A stretch of DNA of 40,294 nucleotides from Flavobacteriales bacterium (GCA_014381465.1 JACNLP010000032.1:1-40294); one strand, 5' to 3'; shown: positions 31,960 through 40,294, numbered from the stretch's first letter. The notes: generated by a model from the sequence alone, not told the origin. Made by a program: numbers and translations.

Positions 31960-32993
31960 TGGTAAAAATAAAAGTGGGTATTTCTGTTGGGGACTTAAAT
32001 GGAATAGGAATGGAGGTTATCATCAAAACTTTCTTAGATAATAGAATGATGGAACTTTGTACGCCTATTGTTTTTGGGGGAGCGAAAACCGCTTCTTATC
32101 ACCGAAAAGCATTAGAAATAAAAGATTTTAGCTTTAATATTATCAATAAAATAAAAGAGGTAAATGCTAAAAGAGCAAATTTGTTGAATTGTTGGAATGA
32201 AGAAGTGGAAATCAAATTTGGTGAGGCAACTGAAATTGCTGGAAAGTATGCTTTCAAATCTTTAACAGAAGTTACGGATTCTTTGAAAAACAAGGAAGTA
32301 GATGTTTTAGTTACAGCCCCAATAAATAAAGCAAATATTCAAAAAAATGAAAGCTCATTTATAGGACATACCGAATATTTAGGGCAGCAATTTGATGGCG
32401 ATTCTTTAATGATAATGCTCTCTGATACCATGCGAATTGCTTTCGTAACAGGACATATTCCTCTCTCGGAAGTGGCGGCATCCCTTTCTGAAGAAAAAAT
32501 ATTTACGAAAATAGAACAATTATCACAATCCTTAATACAGGATTTTGGAATTTCAAAACCAAAAATTGCAGTTATCGGTTTGAATCCTCATGCAGGTGAA
32601 AATGGCATGTTGGGAAAAGAAGAAAAGGAGATTATTTCCCCAACTATTTCAAAAGCAAAAAAGCAAAACATTTTAGCTTTTGGTCCGTATTCTGCCGATA
32701 GTTTTTTTACAAAAGACAATTTAAAGAACTTTGATGGGGTTTTGGCCATGTATCACGATCAAGGGCTTACGCCTTTTAAAACCCTTTCTTTTTCAGAAGG
32801 AGTGAATTATACAGCCGGACTTTCCATTATAATATTTTTTTTCAAGCAGAAGACGGCATACGATATTGCTGGAAAGAATTGTGCAGATGAGAAATCATTC
32901 AGAAATGCAGTATATATGGCATGCGATATTTACAGAAAAAGAGAAGAATATAAAGGGTTAATTTCAAATCCTTTACTCTCACAAAACAGTTAA
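31959..32993 (+). CDS. pdxA: 4-hydroxythreonine-4-phosphate dehydrogenase (sequence corrupted by adapter artefact)
   Basis: It oxidises 4-phosphohydroxy-L-threonine in the DXP-dependent route to pyridoxal 5'-phosphate. The 344-residue protein shows the family pattern: GISVGDLNGIGMEVI, VTAPINKANI, FIGHTEYLG, GLNPHAGENG and MYHDQGLTPFK, which include the metal-binding His residues. After GLSII the family has RTSPDHGTAxDIAG. Here seven residues read IFFFKQK before TAYDIAG, because the DNA at 32835-32864 is poly-T plus the Illumina P7 oligonucleotide. The replacement keeps the reading frame and length. In the living organism the gene is very probably intact. It is coupled to pepA by a one-base overlap. 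Confidence 0.92.
   Translation: MVKIKVGISVGDLNGIGMEVIIKTFLDNRMMELCTPIVFGGAKTASYHRKALEIKDFSFNIINKIKEVNAKRANLLNCWNEEVEIKFGEATEIAGKYAFKSLTEVTDSLKNKEVDVLVTAPINKANIQKNESSFIGHTEYLGQQFDGDSLMIMLSDTMRIAFVTGHIPLSEVAASLSEEKIFTKIEQLSQSLIQDFGISKPKIAVIGLNPHAGENGMLGKEEKEIISPTISKAKKQNILAFGPYSADSFFTKDNLKNFDGVLAMYHDQGLTPFKTLSFSEGVNYTAGLSIIIFFFKQKTAYDIAGKNCADEKSFRNAVYMACDIYRKREEYKGLISNPLLSQNS
32835..32864 (+). other. Illumina P7 flow-cell oligonucleotide sequence embedded in pdxA (artefact)
   Basis: Eight T at 32835-32842 are followed by CAAGCAGAAG (32843-32852) and ACGGCATACGAT (32853-32864). Together these are the 22-nt P7 oligonucleotide, which on flow cells carries a 5' poly-T spacer. The translation FFFKQKTAYD is what this artefact produces in frame. 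The native sequence probably ended in GCATACGAT too (TAYD), which explains where the oligonucleotide could anneal. It is not biological sequence. Confidence 0.95.
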
Positions 32994-33004
32994 GAAAAAT
33001 ATAG

Positions 33005-33012
33005 TATATTTG
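33005..33012 (+). promoter_or_regulatory. -7 box TATATTTG of the yceD-rpmF-plsX-fabH transcript
   Basis: TATATTTG matches TAnnTTTG, 24 bases before the ATG at 33036 and just after the pdxA stop codon. Confidence 0.5.
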
Positions 33013-33035
33013 CACCCTTTTTAAAAACAAAAAAG

Positions 33036-33554
33036 ATGCCTAAAAATTGTATAAGGATAGCAGGGCTAAGTGAAGGTGAGCATGGGCAGGAGTTTGAGAT
33101 AAGAAATAAGTTCTTTCAGAAATATAAAGAATCGGAAGTTAAGACAGGAGAGTTTATTGTAAAAATAGTAGTAGTTTTAAGAGGATTGGATAGAAAACTT
33201 ACAATAAACATAGAAGGGAAAATTACAAATCTGTTGTGTGATTATTGTGCTAAAAAGTTAAATTGTGTAATTTCAACAACATCAAATTTTGTAATAAAAG
33301 AGAATGAAGAGGAAATAGAAAGTACAGATGAAATAATTTATGTACTGCCAAATCAACATCATTTAGATTTAAGTCAGTTGATTTTTGAGATGGTAAACCT
33401 TTCTATTCCAAATAAAAGAACACACAGCAAAAGTGAGCAAGAAAAAGGAGAATGCGACAAAGGAATGCTACAATTGATGGAAAAATATGCTACAAAAACA
33501 AATAAAGAAATAGACCCAAGATGGGAGGTATTAAATAAATTAAAAGTAAAATAA
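33036..33554 (+). CDS. YceD/DUF177 family protein
   Basis: The 172-residue protein belongs to the DUF177 (YceD) family, which is found almost always just upstream of rpmF and has been linked to 23S rRNA accumulation and L32 assembly in other organisms. Visible features are the central beta-rich region (FIVKIVVVLRGLDRKLTINIEGKI) and the Cys pair LLCDYCAKKLNC that fits a metal site, followed by acidic NEEEIESTDEIIYVLP and the conserved HHLDLSQLIFEMVNLSIPNKRTH. The final KEIDPRWEVLNKLKVK motif is typical (family: DPRWAALKKL). Gene order yceD-rpmF-plsX-fabH supports the call. Confidence 0.88.
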   Translation: MPKNCIRIAGLSEGEHGQEFEIRNKFFQKYKESEVKTGEFIVKIVVVLRGLDRKLTINIEGKITNLLCDYCAKKLNCVISTTSNFVIKENEEEIESTDEIIYVLPNQHHLDLSQLIFEMVNLSIPNKRTHSKSEQEKGECDKGMLQLMEKYATKTNKEIDPRWEVLNKLKVK

Positions 33555-33555
33555 A

Positions 33556-33741
33556 ATGGCACATCCAAAGCGAAAAATATCAAAGCAAAGAAGAGATAAA
33601 AGAAGAACACACTACAAAGCATCTACTTCTACAATGTACTCTTGCCCTAATTGCGCAACTCCAGTATTATATCATAGAGTTTGTGAAGAATGCGGACAGT
33701 ATAGAGGAAAACAAGCTATTGCTCAGCAAGCAAACGCCTAA
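33556..33741 (+). CDS. rpmF: 50S ribosomal protein bL32
   Basis: The 61-residue protein starts MAHPKRKISKQRRDKRRTHYKA, the universal bL32 opening. It is the zinc-binding form: Cys30 and Cys33 (CPNC) with Cys43 and Cys46 (CEEC) make a four-Cys site. It lies 1 bp after the YceD gene and 48 bp before plsX, the classic order in which ribosome assembly and fatty-acid/phospholipid synthesis are co-transcribed. Confidence 0.97.
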   Translation: MAHPKRKISKQRRDKRRTHYKASTSTMYSCPNCATPVLYHRVCEECGQYRGKQAIAQQANA

Positions 33742-33789
33742 ATTCCAATTATTTTGTAGTTTTAACCCCTAAAAAACTACAAGCTATTT

Positions 33790-34728
33790 ATGAGAATTGG
33801 CATAGATATAATGGGAGGAGATTTTGCTCCCCAAAAAACTGTTCATGGAGCAATTCTTGCTTTAAATGAACTTCCTAAAAATATTGAAATCACACTTTTT
33901 GGTAGAGAGCAGGAGATTATTTCTGAACTAAAACAGCATAATGTTAGTGCAGATAAATTTGAAATAATTGACTGCTCTGAGATTATTAATATGGGTGAAC
34001 ATCCTACTAAAGCCTTTAAGTCAAAACCAGATTCTTCAATAGCAAAAGGGTTTAAATATTTAGCAAAAGGGGAAATTGATGGCTTTGCATCTGCTGGAAA
34101 TACAGGCGCTATGTTTGTTGGCGGATTTTATTCGGTAAAAGCAATTACCGGAATTTTACGCCCAGCTATTTCTACTCTTATTCCTAGAGAAGATGGTGGA
34201 GTAACTGTACTACTTGATGTGGGGGCTAATGCCGATTGCAAACCAGATGTATTATATCAATTTGGCATTTTGGGATCACTTTTTTCTAAATATGTTTGCG
34301 GTATTAAAGATCCAAAAGTAAGTTTGCTAAATTTGGGAGAAGAAAAAACCAAAGGGAATTTACTTACACAAGCTACTTACCAAATGATGGAAAATAATAT
34401 GGATTTTAATTTTGCGGGAAATATAGAAGGGAGAGATATTTTTGATTCGGATACAGATGTTATTGTTTGTGATGGATTTACAGGAAATATTGTGCTTAAA
34501 GAAGCAGAAGGAATTTTTTCCATCATGAAAAAAAGGGACTTGCTTGATGATTATTTCAAGAGATTTAATTACGAAAATTATGGCGGAACGCCTATTTTAG
34601 GTTTAAATAAAACCGTTATTATTGGGCACGGAATTTCTAATGAAATTGCAATTAAAAATATGATAATTTTAACAAAAGATGTTGTAGAAGCAAAGCTGAA
34701 CGATAAAATAAAAGAAACCTTAAACTAA
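33790..34728 (+). CDS. plsX: Phosphate acyltransferase PlsX
   Basis: It converts acyl-ACP and phosphate to acyl-phosphate, the acyl donor for phospholipid synthesis by PlsY. The 312-residue protein begins with the diagnostic [13 protein letters not shown] and continues with [36 protein letters not shown] and [18 protein letters not shown], all PlsX signatures. Length is close to the usual 310-340. Its stop overlaps the fabH start by one base (TAATG around 34728), so the two are coupled. Confidence 0.96.
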   Translation: MRIGIDIMGGDFAPQKTVHGAILALNELPKNIEITLFGREQEIISELKQHNVSADKFEIIDCSEIINMGEHPTKAFKSKPDSSIAKGFKYLAKGEIDGFASAGNTGAMFVGGFYSVKAITGILRPAISTLIPREDGGVTVLLDVGANADCKPDVLYQFGILGSLFSKYVCGIKDPKVSLLNLGEEKTKGNLLTQATYQMMENNMDFNFAGNIEGRDIFDSDTDVIVCDGFTGNIVLKEAEGIFSIMKKRDLLDDYFKRFNYENYGGTPILGLNKTVIIGHGISNEIAIKNMIILTKDVVEAKLNDKIKETLN

Positions 34729-35729
34729 TGACAAAAACAAGAGCCGCAATAACAGGTATTCAAGGCTATGTGCCAGATCATATCCTAACTAATAAGGAAT
34801 TGGAAACTATGGTGGACACCAATGATGAGTGGATTGTAAGTAGAACAGGGATAAAGGAAAGAAGAATTTTAAAAGGAGAGGGAAATGGGTCTTCTGTTTT
34901 AGGAGCTGAGGCGATAAAAGGGCTTTTGGCAAAAACAAATATTTCTGCTGATCAGGTGGATTTAATTATTTGTGCCACTGCAACCCCTGACATGATTTTT
35001 CCGTCAACAGCTTGTATAATTGCCGATAAAGTTGGTGCAACAAATGCTTTTGCTTACGATTTGATGGCGGCTTGTTCGGGTTTTTTGTATGCACTTGCTA
35101 CTGCATCCAAATTTATTGAAACGGGCACTTATAAAAAGGTAATTGTTGTTGGAGCTGATAAAATGTCATCCATTGTGGATTATACCGATAGGGCAACAGG
35201 TATTATTTTCGGAGATGGTGCAGGGGCAGTAATGTTAGAGCCATCAGAAGATGGTTTAGGGATACAAGATGCTATTTTAAGAAGTGATGGTTCTGGAAGA
35301 GAATTTCTGCACATGAAAGCAGGAGGATCGGCAAAACCAGCAAGCCATGAAACGGTAAATGCTAGGGAACATTTTGTTTTTCAAGATGGGCAGCCTGTTT
35401 TTAAAGCAGCTGTAAAATCCATGGCAGATGTTTCGGAAGAAATAATGAAGAAAAATAATTTATCGGCAGATGATGTAGCTTGGCTTGTTCCTCATCAAGC
35501 AAATAAAAGAATTATTGATGCAACTGCCAGAAGAATGGGAGTGGGAGATGATAAGGTAATGCTCAATATTCAAAAATACGGAAACACTACAAATGGAACT
35601 ATTCCTCTTTGCCTTTGGGAATGGGAAAATCAACTTAACAAAGGGGATAATATTATATTAGCCGCTTTTGGGGGAGGATTTACTTGGGGTTCTATATATC
35701 TGAAATGGGCATACGATTCAAATAAATAA
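34728..35729 (+). CDS. fabH: 3-oxoacyl-ACP synthase III (KAS III)
   Basis: It starts fatty-acid synthesis by condensing an acyl-CoA primer with malonyl-ACP. The 333-residue thiolase-fold protein has the KAS III triad Cys116 ([12 protein letters not shown]), His256 (VPHQANKRI) and Asn286 ([11 protein letters not shown]). The N-terminal [13 protein letters not shown] and the GDGAGAVML segment are standard. Coupled to plsX by a one-base overlap and followed by the acetyl-CoA carboxylase subunits, it forms part of a fatty-acid initiation block. Branched-chain primer use is common in this phylum but cannot be read from the sequence. Confidence 0.96.
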   Translation: MTKTRAAITGIQGYVPDHILTNKELETMVDTNDEWIVSRTGIKERRILKGEGNGSSVLGAEAIKGLLAKTNISADQVDLIICATATPDMIFPSTACIIADKVGATNAFAYDLMAACSGFLYALATASKFIETGTYKKVIVVGADKMSSIVDYTDRATGIIFGDGAGAVMLEPSEDGLGIQDAILRSDGSGREFLHMKAGGSAKPASHETVNAREHFVFQDGQPVFKAAVKSMADVSEEIMKKNNLSADDVAWLVPHQANKRIIDATARRMGVGDDKVMLNIQKYGNTTNGTIPLCLWEWENQLNKGDNIILAAFGGGFTWGSIYLKWAYDSNK

Positions 35730-35730
35730 T

Positions 35731-35738
35731 TACTTTTG
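35731..35738 (+). promoter_or_regulatory. -7 box TACTTTTG of the accB-accC transcript
   Basis: TACTTTTG matches TAnnTTTG, 20 bases before the accB ATG and immediately after the fabH stop codon. Confidence 0.45.
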
Positions 35739-35757
35739 TACTTTAAAAAAAAATAAG

Positions 35758-36243
35758 ATGAATTTAAAAGACATTCAAGAATTAATAAAGTTTGTTGCAA
35801 AATCTGGTGCAACAGAGGTGGATTTAGAAATAGATAATATTAAGATTTCAATCAAATCCCCCGCAAAGAAAAGAAGGGGAGTAACAGAAGAACCTATTAC
35901 GGTTATTCAGCAAGCCCCTGCCCAGGCGGTAGTAGCACCTCCTGTACCGGCTCCAATTGAACCTACCAAAAAAGAAGTCGAAAAACAAGATGAAAATGCT
36001 AATTATGTAACCATAAAAGCCTCTATGATTGGTACTTTTTATAGAAGTTCAGGGTCAGACAAAGATGCATTTGTAAATGTTGGAGACGAAATAAAAACCG
36101 GAAGTGTTATCTGCATTATTGAGGCTATGAAATTATTTAACGAAATTGAATCAGAAATATCTGGTAAGATTGTGAAAGTGTTGGTGGATGATAATACGCC
36201 TGTTGAGTTTGATCAGCCACTATTCTTGGTTGATCCTTCTTAA
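35758..36243 (+). CDS. accB: Biotin carboxyl carrier protein of acetyl-CoA carboxylase
   Basis: It carries the biotin that shuttles CO2 from AccC to the carboxyltransferase. The 161-residue protein has an N-terminal helical region (MNLKDIQELIKFVAKSGATEVDLE), a Pro/Ala-rich linker at about 52-72, and a C-terminal biotinyl domain. The biotinylated Lys125 lies in IEAMKLFNEIE, and GTFYRSSGSDKDAFVNVGDEI is the typical domain start. It precedes accC by 27 bp, the usual pairing. Confidence 0.96.
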   Translation: MNLKDIQELIKFVAKSGATEVDLEIDNIKISIKSPAKKRRGVTEEPITVIQQAPAQAVVAPPVPAPIEPTKKEVEKQDENANYVTIKASMIGTFYRSSGSDKDAFVNVGDEIKTGSVICIIEAMKLFNEIESEISGKIVKVLVDDNTPVEFDQPLFLVDPS

Positions 36244-36270
36244 TTTTTTTAAAATAAATACAAAATCAAA

Positions 36271-37605
36271 ATGTTTAAAAAGATTCTAATTGCCAACAGA
36301 GGTGAGATTGCGTTAAGAGTTATTCGAACTTGCAAGGAAATGGGCATAAAAACAGTTGCGGTTTATTCTAAAGCAGATGCTGATAGTTTGCATGTTCGTT
36401 TTGCAGATGAGGCAGTTTGTGTTGGCCCTGCCCCTAGTGCAGAATCCTATTTAAAGATTCCAAATATTATTGCTGCTGCCGAAATTACCAATGCGGATGC
36501 CATTCATCCCGGTTATGGTTTTTTAGCGGAAAATGCTAATTTCTCCAAAATATGTGCTGAAAATGGCATCAAATTTATTGGGGCATCTCCCCGTATGATA
36601 ATAAACATGGGAGATAAAGCATCTGCAAAGGAAACCATGAAAAAGGCAGGGGTGCCTACGATTCCTGGCTCCAAAGGGATTATCAAGAATTTTGAAAATT
36701 GTAAAAAATTAGCCAAAGAAATCACTTATCCAGTAATGTTAAAAGCAACAGCTGGTGGTGGTGGAAAAGGCATGCGATTAGTTTGGGAAGAAGAAAATTT
36801 AAAAGATGCTTGGGATAGTGCAAGGCAAGAATCCAAAGCAGCTTTTGGAAATGATGGCATGTACATGGAAAAATTCATTGAAGACCCAAGGCATATTGAA
36901 ATTCAAATCATTGGCGATAGCAGAGGTAAGGCATGTCATCTTTCGGAAAGAGATTGTTCTATTCAAAGAAGACATCAAAAATTGATGGAAGAGATCCCAT
37001 CTCCTTTTATGACTAAAAAATTGAGAAAAGAAATGGGGGAAGCAGCCATAAAGGCGGCTGAGGCAGTAAAATATGAAGGAGTGGGAACGGTAGAATTTTT
37101 AGTAGATAAGCACAGAAATTTCTACTTTATGGAAATGAATACTCGTATTCAGGTAGAACACCCCATTACTGAAGAAGTAATCAATTATGATTTAGTAAGG
37201 GAGCAAATAAAAGTGGCTGCTGGCATTCCTATTTCAGGGAAAAATTATGAGCCGAAACTACACGCCATTGAGTGCAGAATAAATGCGGAAGATCCTTATA
37301 ATGATTTCCGTCCAAGTCCTGGCAGAATTACTAATTTTCATACTTCTGGAGGGCACGGCATACGAATAGATACGCATGTGTATGCCAATTATGTGATACC
37401 ACCTTATTATGATTCTATGATTGTAAAACTGATTGCTGTTGCACAAACAAGGGAAGAAGCTATTGCTAAAATGGAAAGGGCTTTGGAAGAATTTATAATT
37501 GAGGGAGTAAAAACAACTATTCCATTTCATCAGGCACTGATGAAAGATGAGAATTTCCGAGCAGGAAATTATACCACAAAATTTATGGAAGATTTTGAGT
37601 TGTAA
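36271..37605 (+). CDS. accC: Biotin carboxylase subunit of acetyl-CoA carboxylase
   Basis: It carboxylates biotin on AccB using ATP and bicarbonate, the first half-reaction of malonyl-CoA formation. The 444-residue protein has the three biotin-carboxylase parts: N-terminal domain ([25 protein letters not shown]), ATP-grasp with the glycine-rich loop [12 protein letters not shown] and metal-binding [16 protein letters not shown], and the C-terminal domain ([21 protein letters not shown]). Length matches the stand-alone enzyme (about 445-450), so this is not a pyruvate or propionyl carboxylase fusion. No accA or accD is present in the window. Confidence 0.97.
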   Translation: MFKKILIANRGEIALRVIRTCKEMGIKTVAVYSKADADSLHVRFADEAVCVGPAPSAESYLKIPNIIAAAEITNADAIHPGYGFLAENANFSKICAENGIKFIGASPRMIINMGDKASAKETMKKAGVPTIPGSKGIIKNFENCKKLAKEITYPVMLKATAGGGGKGMRLVWEEENLKDAWDSARQESKAAFGNDGMYMEKFIEDPRHIEIQIIGDSRGKACHLSERDCSIQRRHQKLMEEIPSPFMTKKLRKEMGEAAIKAAEAVKYEGVGTVEFLVDKHRNFYFMEMNTRIQVEHPITEEVINYDLVREQIKVAAGIPISGKNYEPKLHAIECRINAEDPYNDFRPSPGRITNFHTSGGHGIRIDTHVYANYVIPPYYDSMIVKLIAVAQTREEAIAKMERALEEFIIEGVKTTIPFHQALMKDENFRAGNYTTKFMEDFEL

Positions 37606-37729
37606 TCAGCAGAAAAATAGATATTAGTAATTTATACTATAGAAAATAAATTCAATAAACCTTTCCCCCTGTTTTTTGGAAGAAGATAACTTTGAAAAAG
37701 TAGAGGAATATACAACGCCATTTCAGAAG

Positions 37730-37770
37730 AAGTAAACGCTTGCAAATTATTAGTTTCCAAGCGCTTACTT
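37730..37770. terminator. 13-bp hairpin immediately after tRNA-Leu, between convergent transcripts
   Basis: AAGTAAACGCTTG (37730-37742) and CAAGCGCTTACTT (37758-37770) are inverted repeats with a single mismatch that is a wobble in RNA. TTTG follows on the plus strand and CTTCTTCTG on the minus strand. It lies 3 bp beyond the 3' end of the minus-strand tRNA, so it may end that transcript as well as rightward accC read-through. Confidence 0.6.
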
Positions 37771-37773
37771 TTG

Positions 37774-37857
37774 TGCCCAGAGCCGGTCTCGAACCGGCAC
37801 GGGTTTAACCCCACTGGTGTTTGAGACCAGCGCGTCTACCAATTCCGCCATCTGGGC
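37774..37857 (-). tRNA. tRNA-Leu (anticodon CAA)
   Basis: Reading the minus strand from 37857, the acceptor arm GCCCAGA pairs with TCTGGGC, with A as discriminator. The D arm is GGCGGAATTGGTAGACGC. The anticodon stem CTGGT/ACCAG encloses the loop CTCAAAC, giving anticodon CAA (reads UUG). A long class II variable arm (TGGGGTTAAACCCGT) and the T arm GCCGGTTCGAGACCGGC complete it. CCA is not encoded. All stems are intact, so it should be functional. Confidence 0.95.
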
Positions 37858-37947
37858 AAATGGTTGGCGAAAATAATTAAACTCTTTCTCTTAGACAATC
37901 ATTTATCTTTTATTTAATAAAAATTAGTTAAAATGATGCAATAACTC

Positions 37948-37955
37948 TATATTTG
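37948..37955 (+). promoter_or_regulatory. -7 box TATATTTG of the prs-rplY-pth transcript
   Basis: TATATTTG matches TAnnTTTG, 26 bases before the prs ATG at 37981. Confidence 0.5.
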
Positions 37956-37980
37956 CAGCCCTTTTTCAAAGAGGAAAATT

Positions 37981-38916
37981 ATGGACAAACCACTTAGATT
38001 TTTTGCAGGAAGTGCAACAGAAGAATTAGCAAATGAGATTGCAAATGCTTATGGGATAAAACTAAGTAGGCGTAAAATAGTGCAGTTTTCTGATGGAGAA
38101 TTTGAACCCTCTTTTGAAGAAACCGTAAGGGGTGCTGAAGTATTTTTGATTCAATCTACTACACCACCTTCTGATAACTTGATGGAACTTTTACTTATGA
38201 TTGATGCGGCAAAAAGAGCTTCTGCAAAAAATATTATTGCAGTAATGCCATATTTTGGTTATGCCAGGCAAGATAAAAAAGGCAAACCAAGAGTACCTAT
38301 AGGTGCAAAATTGGTTGCTAATTTACTTACAGCCGCAGGAGTAGATAGAATTATGACAATGGATTTGCATGCCAATCAAATTCAAGGTTTTTTTGAAGTT
38401 CCTGTTGATCATTTATTTGCATCAGAAATATTTATTGAAGATATTAAGAAATTAAATTTACCTAACTTGGTAGTTGCATCTCCTGATATGGGTGGCTCAA
38501 AAAGAGCAAATACTTATGCCAGCTTCTTACAGTCGGGATTGGTTATTTGTTATAAAGATAGAAAAGAAGCAAATAAGATTGGTGAAATGTTGCTTATTGG
38601 TGATGTGCAAGGCAAAGATGTTATAATAATTGATGATATGGTAGATACTGCCGGCACCCTTACCAAAGCTGCAAATTTAATGATAGAAAAAGGGGCAAAT
38701 AGCGTAAGGGCATATTGCACCCATGGTGTACTTTCCGGTAAAGCGTATGAAAACTTGGATAATTCAAAAATTGCGGAATTGGTAATTACAAATACCATTC
38801 CAAAAAAACATAAAAGCAAAAAAGTAAGAGAAATTTCAGTGGCAAAATTATTTGCCCAAACTATTGAATCAGCAATAAAAAATGAGTCAATTAGTGATAA
38901 ATGGAAAGAAAAATAA
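37981..38916 (+). CDS. prs: Ribose-phosphate pyrophosphokinase
   Basis: It makes PRPP from ribose 5-phosphate and ATP for purine, pyrimidine, His and Trp synthesis. The 311-residue protein has the class I Prs signatures: the start LRFFAGSATEELANEIANAYG, MPYFGYARQDKK, the metal-binding DRIMTMDLHANQIQGFF, and the PRPP loop VIIIDDMVDTAGTLT. Length and order are normal. It leads the prs-rplY-pth group, a conserved arrangement in many bacteria. Confidence 0.97.
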   Translation: MDKPLRFFAGSATEELANEIANAYGIKLSRRKIVQFSDGEFEPSFEETVRGAEVFLIQSTTPPSDNLMELLLMIDAAKRASAKNIIAVMPYFGYARQDKKGKPRVPIGAKLVANLLTAAGVDRIMTMDLHANQIQGFFEVPVDHLFASEIFIEDIKKLNLPNLVVASPDMGGSKRANTYASFLQSGLVICYKDRKEANKIGEMLLIGDVQGKDVIIIDDMVDTAGTLTKAANLMIEKGANSVRAYCTHGVLSGKAYENLDNSKIAELVITNTIPKKHKSKKVREISVAKLFAQTIESAIKNESISDKWKEK

Positions 38917-38949
38917 ACAACAAATTATAAACCAAAACAAATTTAAAAA

Positions 38950-39603
38950 ATGAAAACACTAGCAATTAGTGCGAAACTAAGAAATGGAACTGGGAAAACA
39001 GATTCCAAAGCACTAAGAAATCAGGGTAATGTACCATGCGTACTTTACGGGGGAGAAAAGCAGGTGTGTTTCTATGCTCATGAAAATGATTTTAGAAATC
39101 TTGTGTACACCCCAGATGTATTTATTGTAGAACTAGATATTGAAGGTGAAAAGTATCGGGCGGTAATGCAAGACTTGCAGTTCCATCCAGTTACAGATAA
39201 ACTTCTTCATTTAGATTTTCTGCAAATTTTTGAGGATAAGGAAGTTACTGTTACTATTCCTGTTCATCTTAAAGGAAATGCTGTTGGAATTAGAAATGGT
39301 GGTATTCTGTTTTTCAGAAGAAGAAAAATTATTACAAGAGCAATTCCAGGAAATCTTCCAGATTATATCGAAATCAACATTGAAGATGTAGAAATCGGTC
39401 AATCTATTTTTATAAAAGATATAAGAGATGAAAAGTTTACTTTCTTGGCACCTGACAATGCGGTAGTTATGGGAGTAAGAATAGCACGAGAACTTATAAT
39501 TGAAGAAGATGAAGAAGAATTAGAAGGGGAAGAAGGAGAAATTGCTGAAGGAGAAGAAGGAGCAGTAGCAGAGGGAGCGGAAGAAAAACCTGCAGCTGAA
39601 TAA
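38950..39603 (+). CDS. rplY: 50S ribosomal protein bL25 (Ctc form) with acidic tail
   Basis: It binds 5S rRNA in the large subunit. The 217-residue protein is the long TL5/Ctc form: an N-terminal L25 domain (LAISAKLRNGTGKTDSKALRNQGNVPCVLYGG) to about 92, a C-terminal TL5 domain to about 185, and a strongly acidic Glu/Ala/Gly tail (from IIEEDEEELEGEEGE). The tail codes as a purine-rich GAA/GAG run in DNA. It ends 2 bp before pth. Confidence 0.95.
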   Translation: MKTLAISAKLRNGTGKTDSKALRNQGNVPCVLYGGEKQVCFYAHENDFRNLVYTPDVFIVELDIEGEKYRAVMQDLQFHPVTDKLLHLDFLQIFEDKEVTVTIPVHLKGNAVGIRNGGILFFRRRKIITRAIPGNLPDYIEINIEDVEIGQSIFIKDIRDEKFTFLAPDNAVVMGVRIARELIIEEDEEELEGEEGEIAEGEEGAVAEGAEEKPAAE

Positions 39604-39605
39604 AA

Positions 39606-40163
39606 ATGAAATACTTAATCGTAGGATTAGGTAACCCTGGTGGAGAGTACGAAAATACTCGCCATAATATAGGTTTCAAAGTATTGGATGCATTAGCATC
39701 CAATACTTCTTTTAAGGAAGAGCGTCATGCCAAAACGGCTATTATTAAACATAAAGGCCGTTCTTTTTTTCTTATTAAGCCAACTACTTTTATGAACTTG
39801 AGCGGAAAAGCAGTGAATTATTGGCTGCAACAGCTGAAAGTTGACATTAAAAATTTATTAGTAATAACTGATGACATTGCTCTTGATTTTGGAACTTTAC
39901 GATTAAGAGGAAAGGGAAGTGATGGTGGGCATAATGGACTAAAAAATATTCAATCTGTTTTAGGAAGAAATGATTTTGCTAGGTTAAAATTTGGTGTTGG
40001 AAATGATTTCTATAAAGGTAGGCAAGCTGATTATGTACTTAGCAATTGGACTGCCGATCAAGAACAAGAGCTTAGCGAACGCATTGAACAGGCTGCAAAA
40101 ATAGGACTCTCTTTTGGCTCGATAGGTCTAACAAGAACTATGAGTGAATTTAACGGCAAATAA
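39606..40163 (+). CDS. pth: Peptidyl-tRNA hydrolase
   Basis: It releases tRNA from peptidyl-tRNA that drops off ribosomes. The 185-residue protein has the Pth core: Asn10 in VGLGNPGGEYENTRH, the catalytic His20, then KPTTFMNLSGKAVNYW (substrate-binding Asn) and ITDDIALDFGTLRLRGKGSDGGHNGLK with the conserved Asp. Length is normal. It follows rplY by 2 bp, as in many genomes, and ends directly against the convergent glycyl-tRNA synthetase gene. Confidence 0.96.
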   Translation: MKYLIVGLGNPGGEYENTRHNIGFKVLDALASNTSFKEERHAKTAIIKHKGRSFFLIKPTTFMNLSGKAVNYWLQQLKVDIKNLLVITDDIALDFGTLRLRGKGSDGGHNGLKNIQSVLGRNDFARLKFGVGNDFYKGRQADYVLSNWTADQEQELSERIEQAAKIGLSFGSIGLTRTMSEFNGK

Positions 40164-40294
40164 CTAAGCCAAATATTTAGCAATATTCACCTTTTCAGCA
40201 ATAATTGAATGTAGTTTTTCAACTGAAACTCTTTCTTGGGTCATAGTATCTCTATCTCTTAAAGTAACTGTATTGTCTTCTAAAGTTTGATGAT
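40164..40294 (-). CDS. glyS: Glycyl-tRNA synthetase, C-terminal end (partial)
   Basis: The minus strand from the window edge encodes about 42 residues: HQTLEDNTVTLRDRDTMTQE, then RVSVEKLHSIIAEKVNIAKYLA, with TAG at 40166-40164. The TLEDNTVTxRDRDTM motif is the end of the anticodon-binding domain of the single-chain (alpha2) glycyl-tRNA synthetase that charges tRNA-Gly. The rest lies outside the window. Its stop codon is directly next to the pth stop codon, tail to tail. Confidence 0.8.
   Translation of the reverse strand, partial: HQTLEDNTVTLRDRDTMTQERVSVEKLHSIIAEKVNIAKYLA

Noticed and set aside
32820-32880. A genuine lineage-specific substitution or insertion in PdxA
   Set aside because: The exact match to poly-T plus the P7 sequencing oligonucleotide makes a natural origin very unlikely.

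Overview
The window is AT-rich chromosomal DNA from a member of the Bacteroidota, most likely Flavobacteriia-like; I cannot fix a genus. The evidence is TAnnTTTG -7 promoter boxes in front of many genes, two cell-surface proteins with type IX secretion (T9SS) C-terminal signals, an HYC_CC_PP-type protein beside a Cus-like efflux operon, an S46 dipeptidyl-peptidase, and futalosine-pathway menaquinone synthesis (mqnC). Most of the window is ordinary core and accessory metabolism. I found no CRISPR array, rRNA, complete prophage or defence island.

Layout. 1-3.6 kb: a winged-helix/Fic protein with a Gln in place of the catalytic His and a severed C-terminus, preceded by six operator-like TGATA sites. 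A LytTR response regulator with a broken N-terminus follows, convergent with a TPR-type sensor histidine kinase. 3.8-4.8 kb: a secreted YD-like repeat protein. 4.8-10.3 kb: a divergent tyrosine-degradation locus. hmgA, hpd and a Bcp peroxiredoxin run left; fumarylacetoacetase, a flavin-reductase-like protein and superoxide dismutase run right. 10.4-18.3 kb: copper/silver-type efflux genes (HYC_CC_PP protein, CusA-, TolC- and CusB-like proteins, an HMA protein) ending in a gene remnant. 18.4-20.6 kb: an ExbB / 108-aa membrane protein / ExbD / ExbD energy-transduction operon. 20.6-21.3 kb: a repeat-rich gap with the tail of an IS30-type transposase. 21.3-22.9 kb: rluF and an unknown membrane protein. 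23.0-25.9 kb: a DPP7-type peptidase with an extra C-terminal segment and a small membrane protein. 26.2-30.5 kb (minus strand): mqnC, a giant T9SS type-B surface protein and riboflavin synthase, packed without gaps. 30.5-40.3 kb: pepA-pdxA, then YceD-rpmF-plsX-fabH, accB-accC, a tRNA-Leu(CAA), prs-rplY-pth and the 3' end of a glycyl-tRNA synthetase gene.

The most consequential observation concerns data quality. Inside pdxA, positions 32835-32864 read as eight T followed by the 22-nt Illumina P7 flow-cell oligonucleotide. This replaces the family's conserved RTSPDHG segment with IFFFKQK, so it is almost certainly a sequencing or assembly artefact. It also makes the two frame disruptions in the first 1.4 kb suspect until raw reads are checked. 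I see no convincing wholly new system. The best biological leads are the Fic-like regulator with its operator cluster, the DPP7 C-terminal extension, and the placement of a T9SS surface protein between two cofactor-biosynthesis genes.
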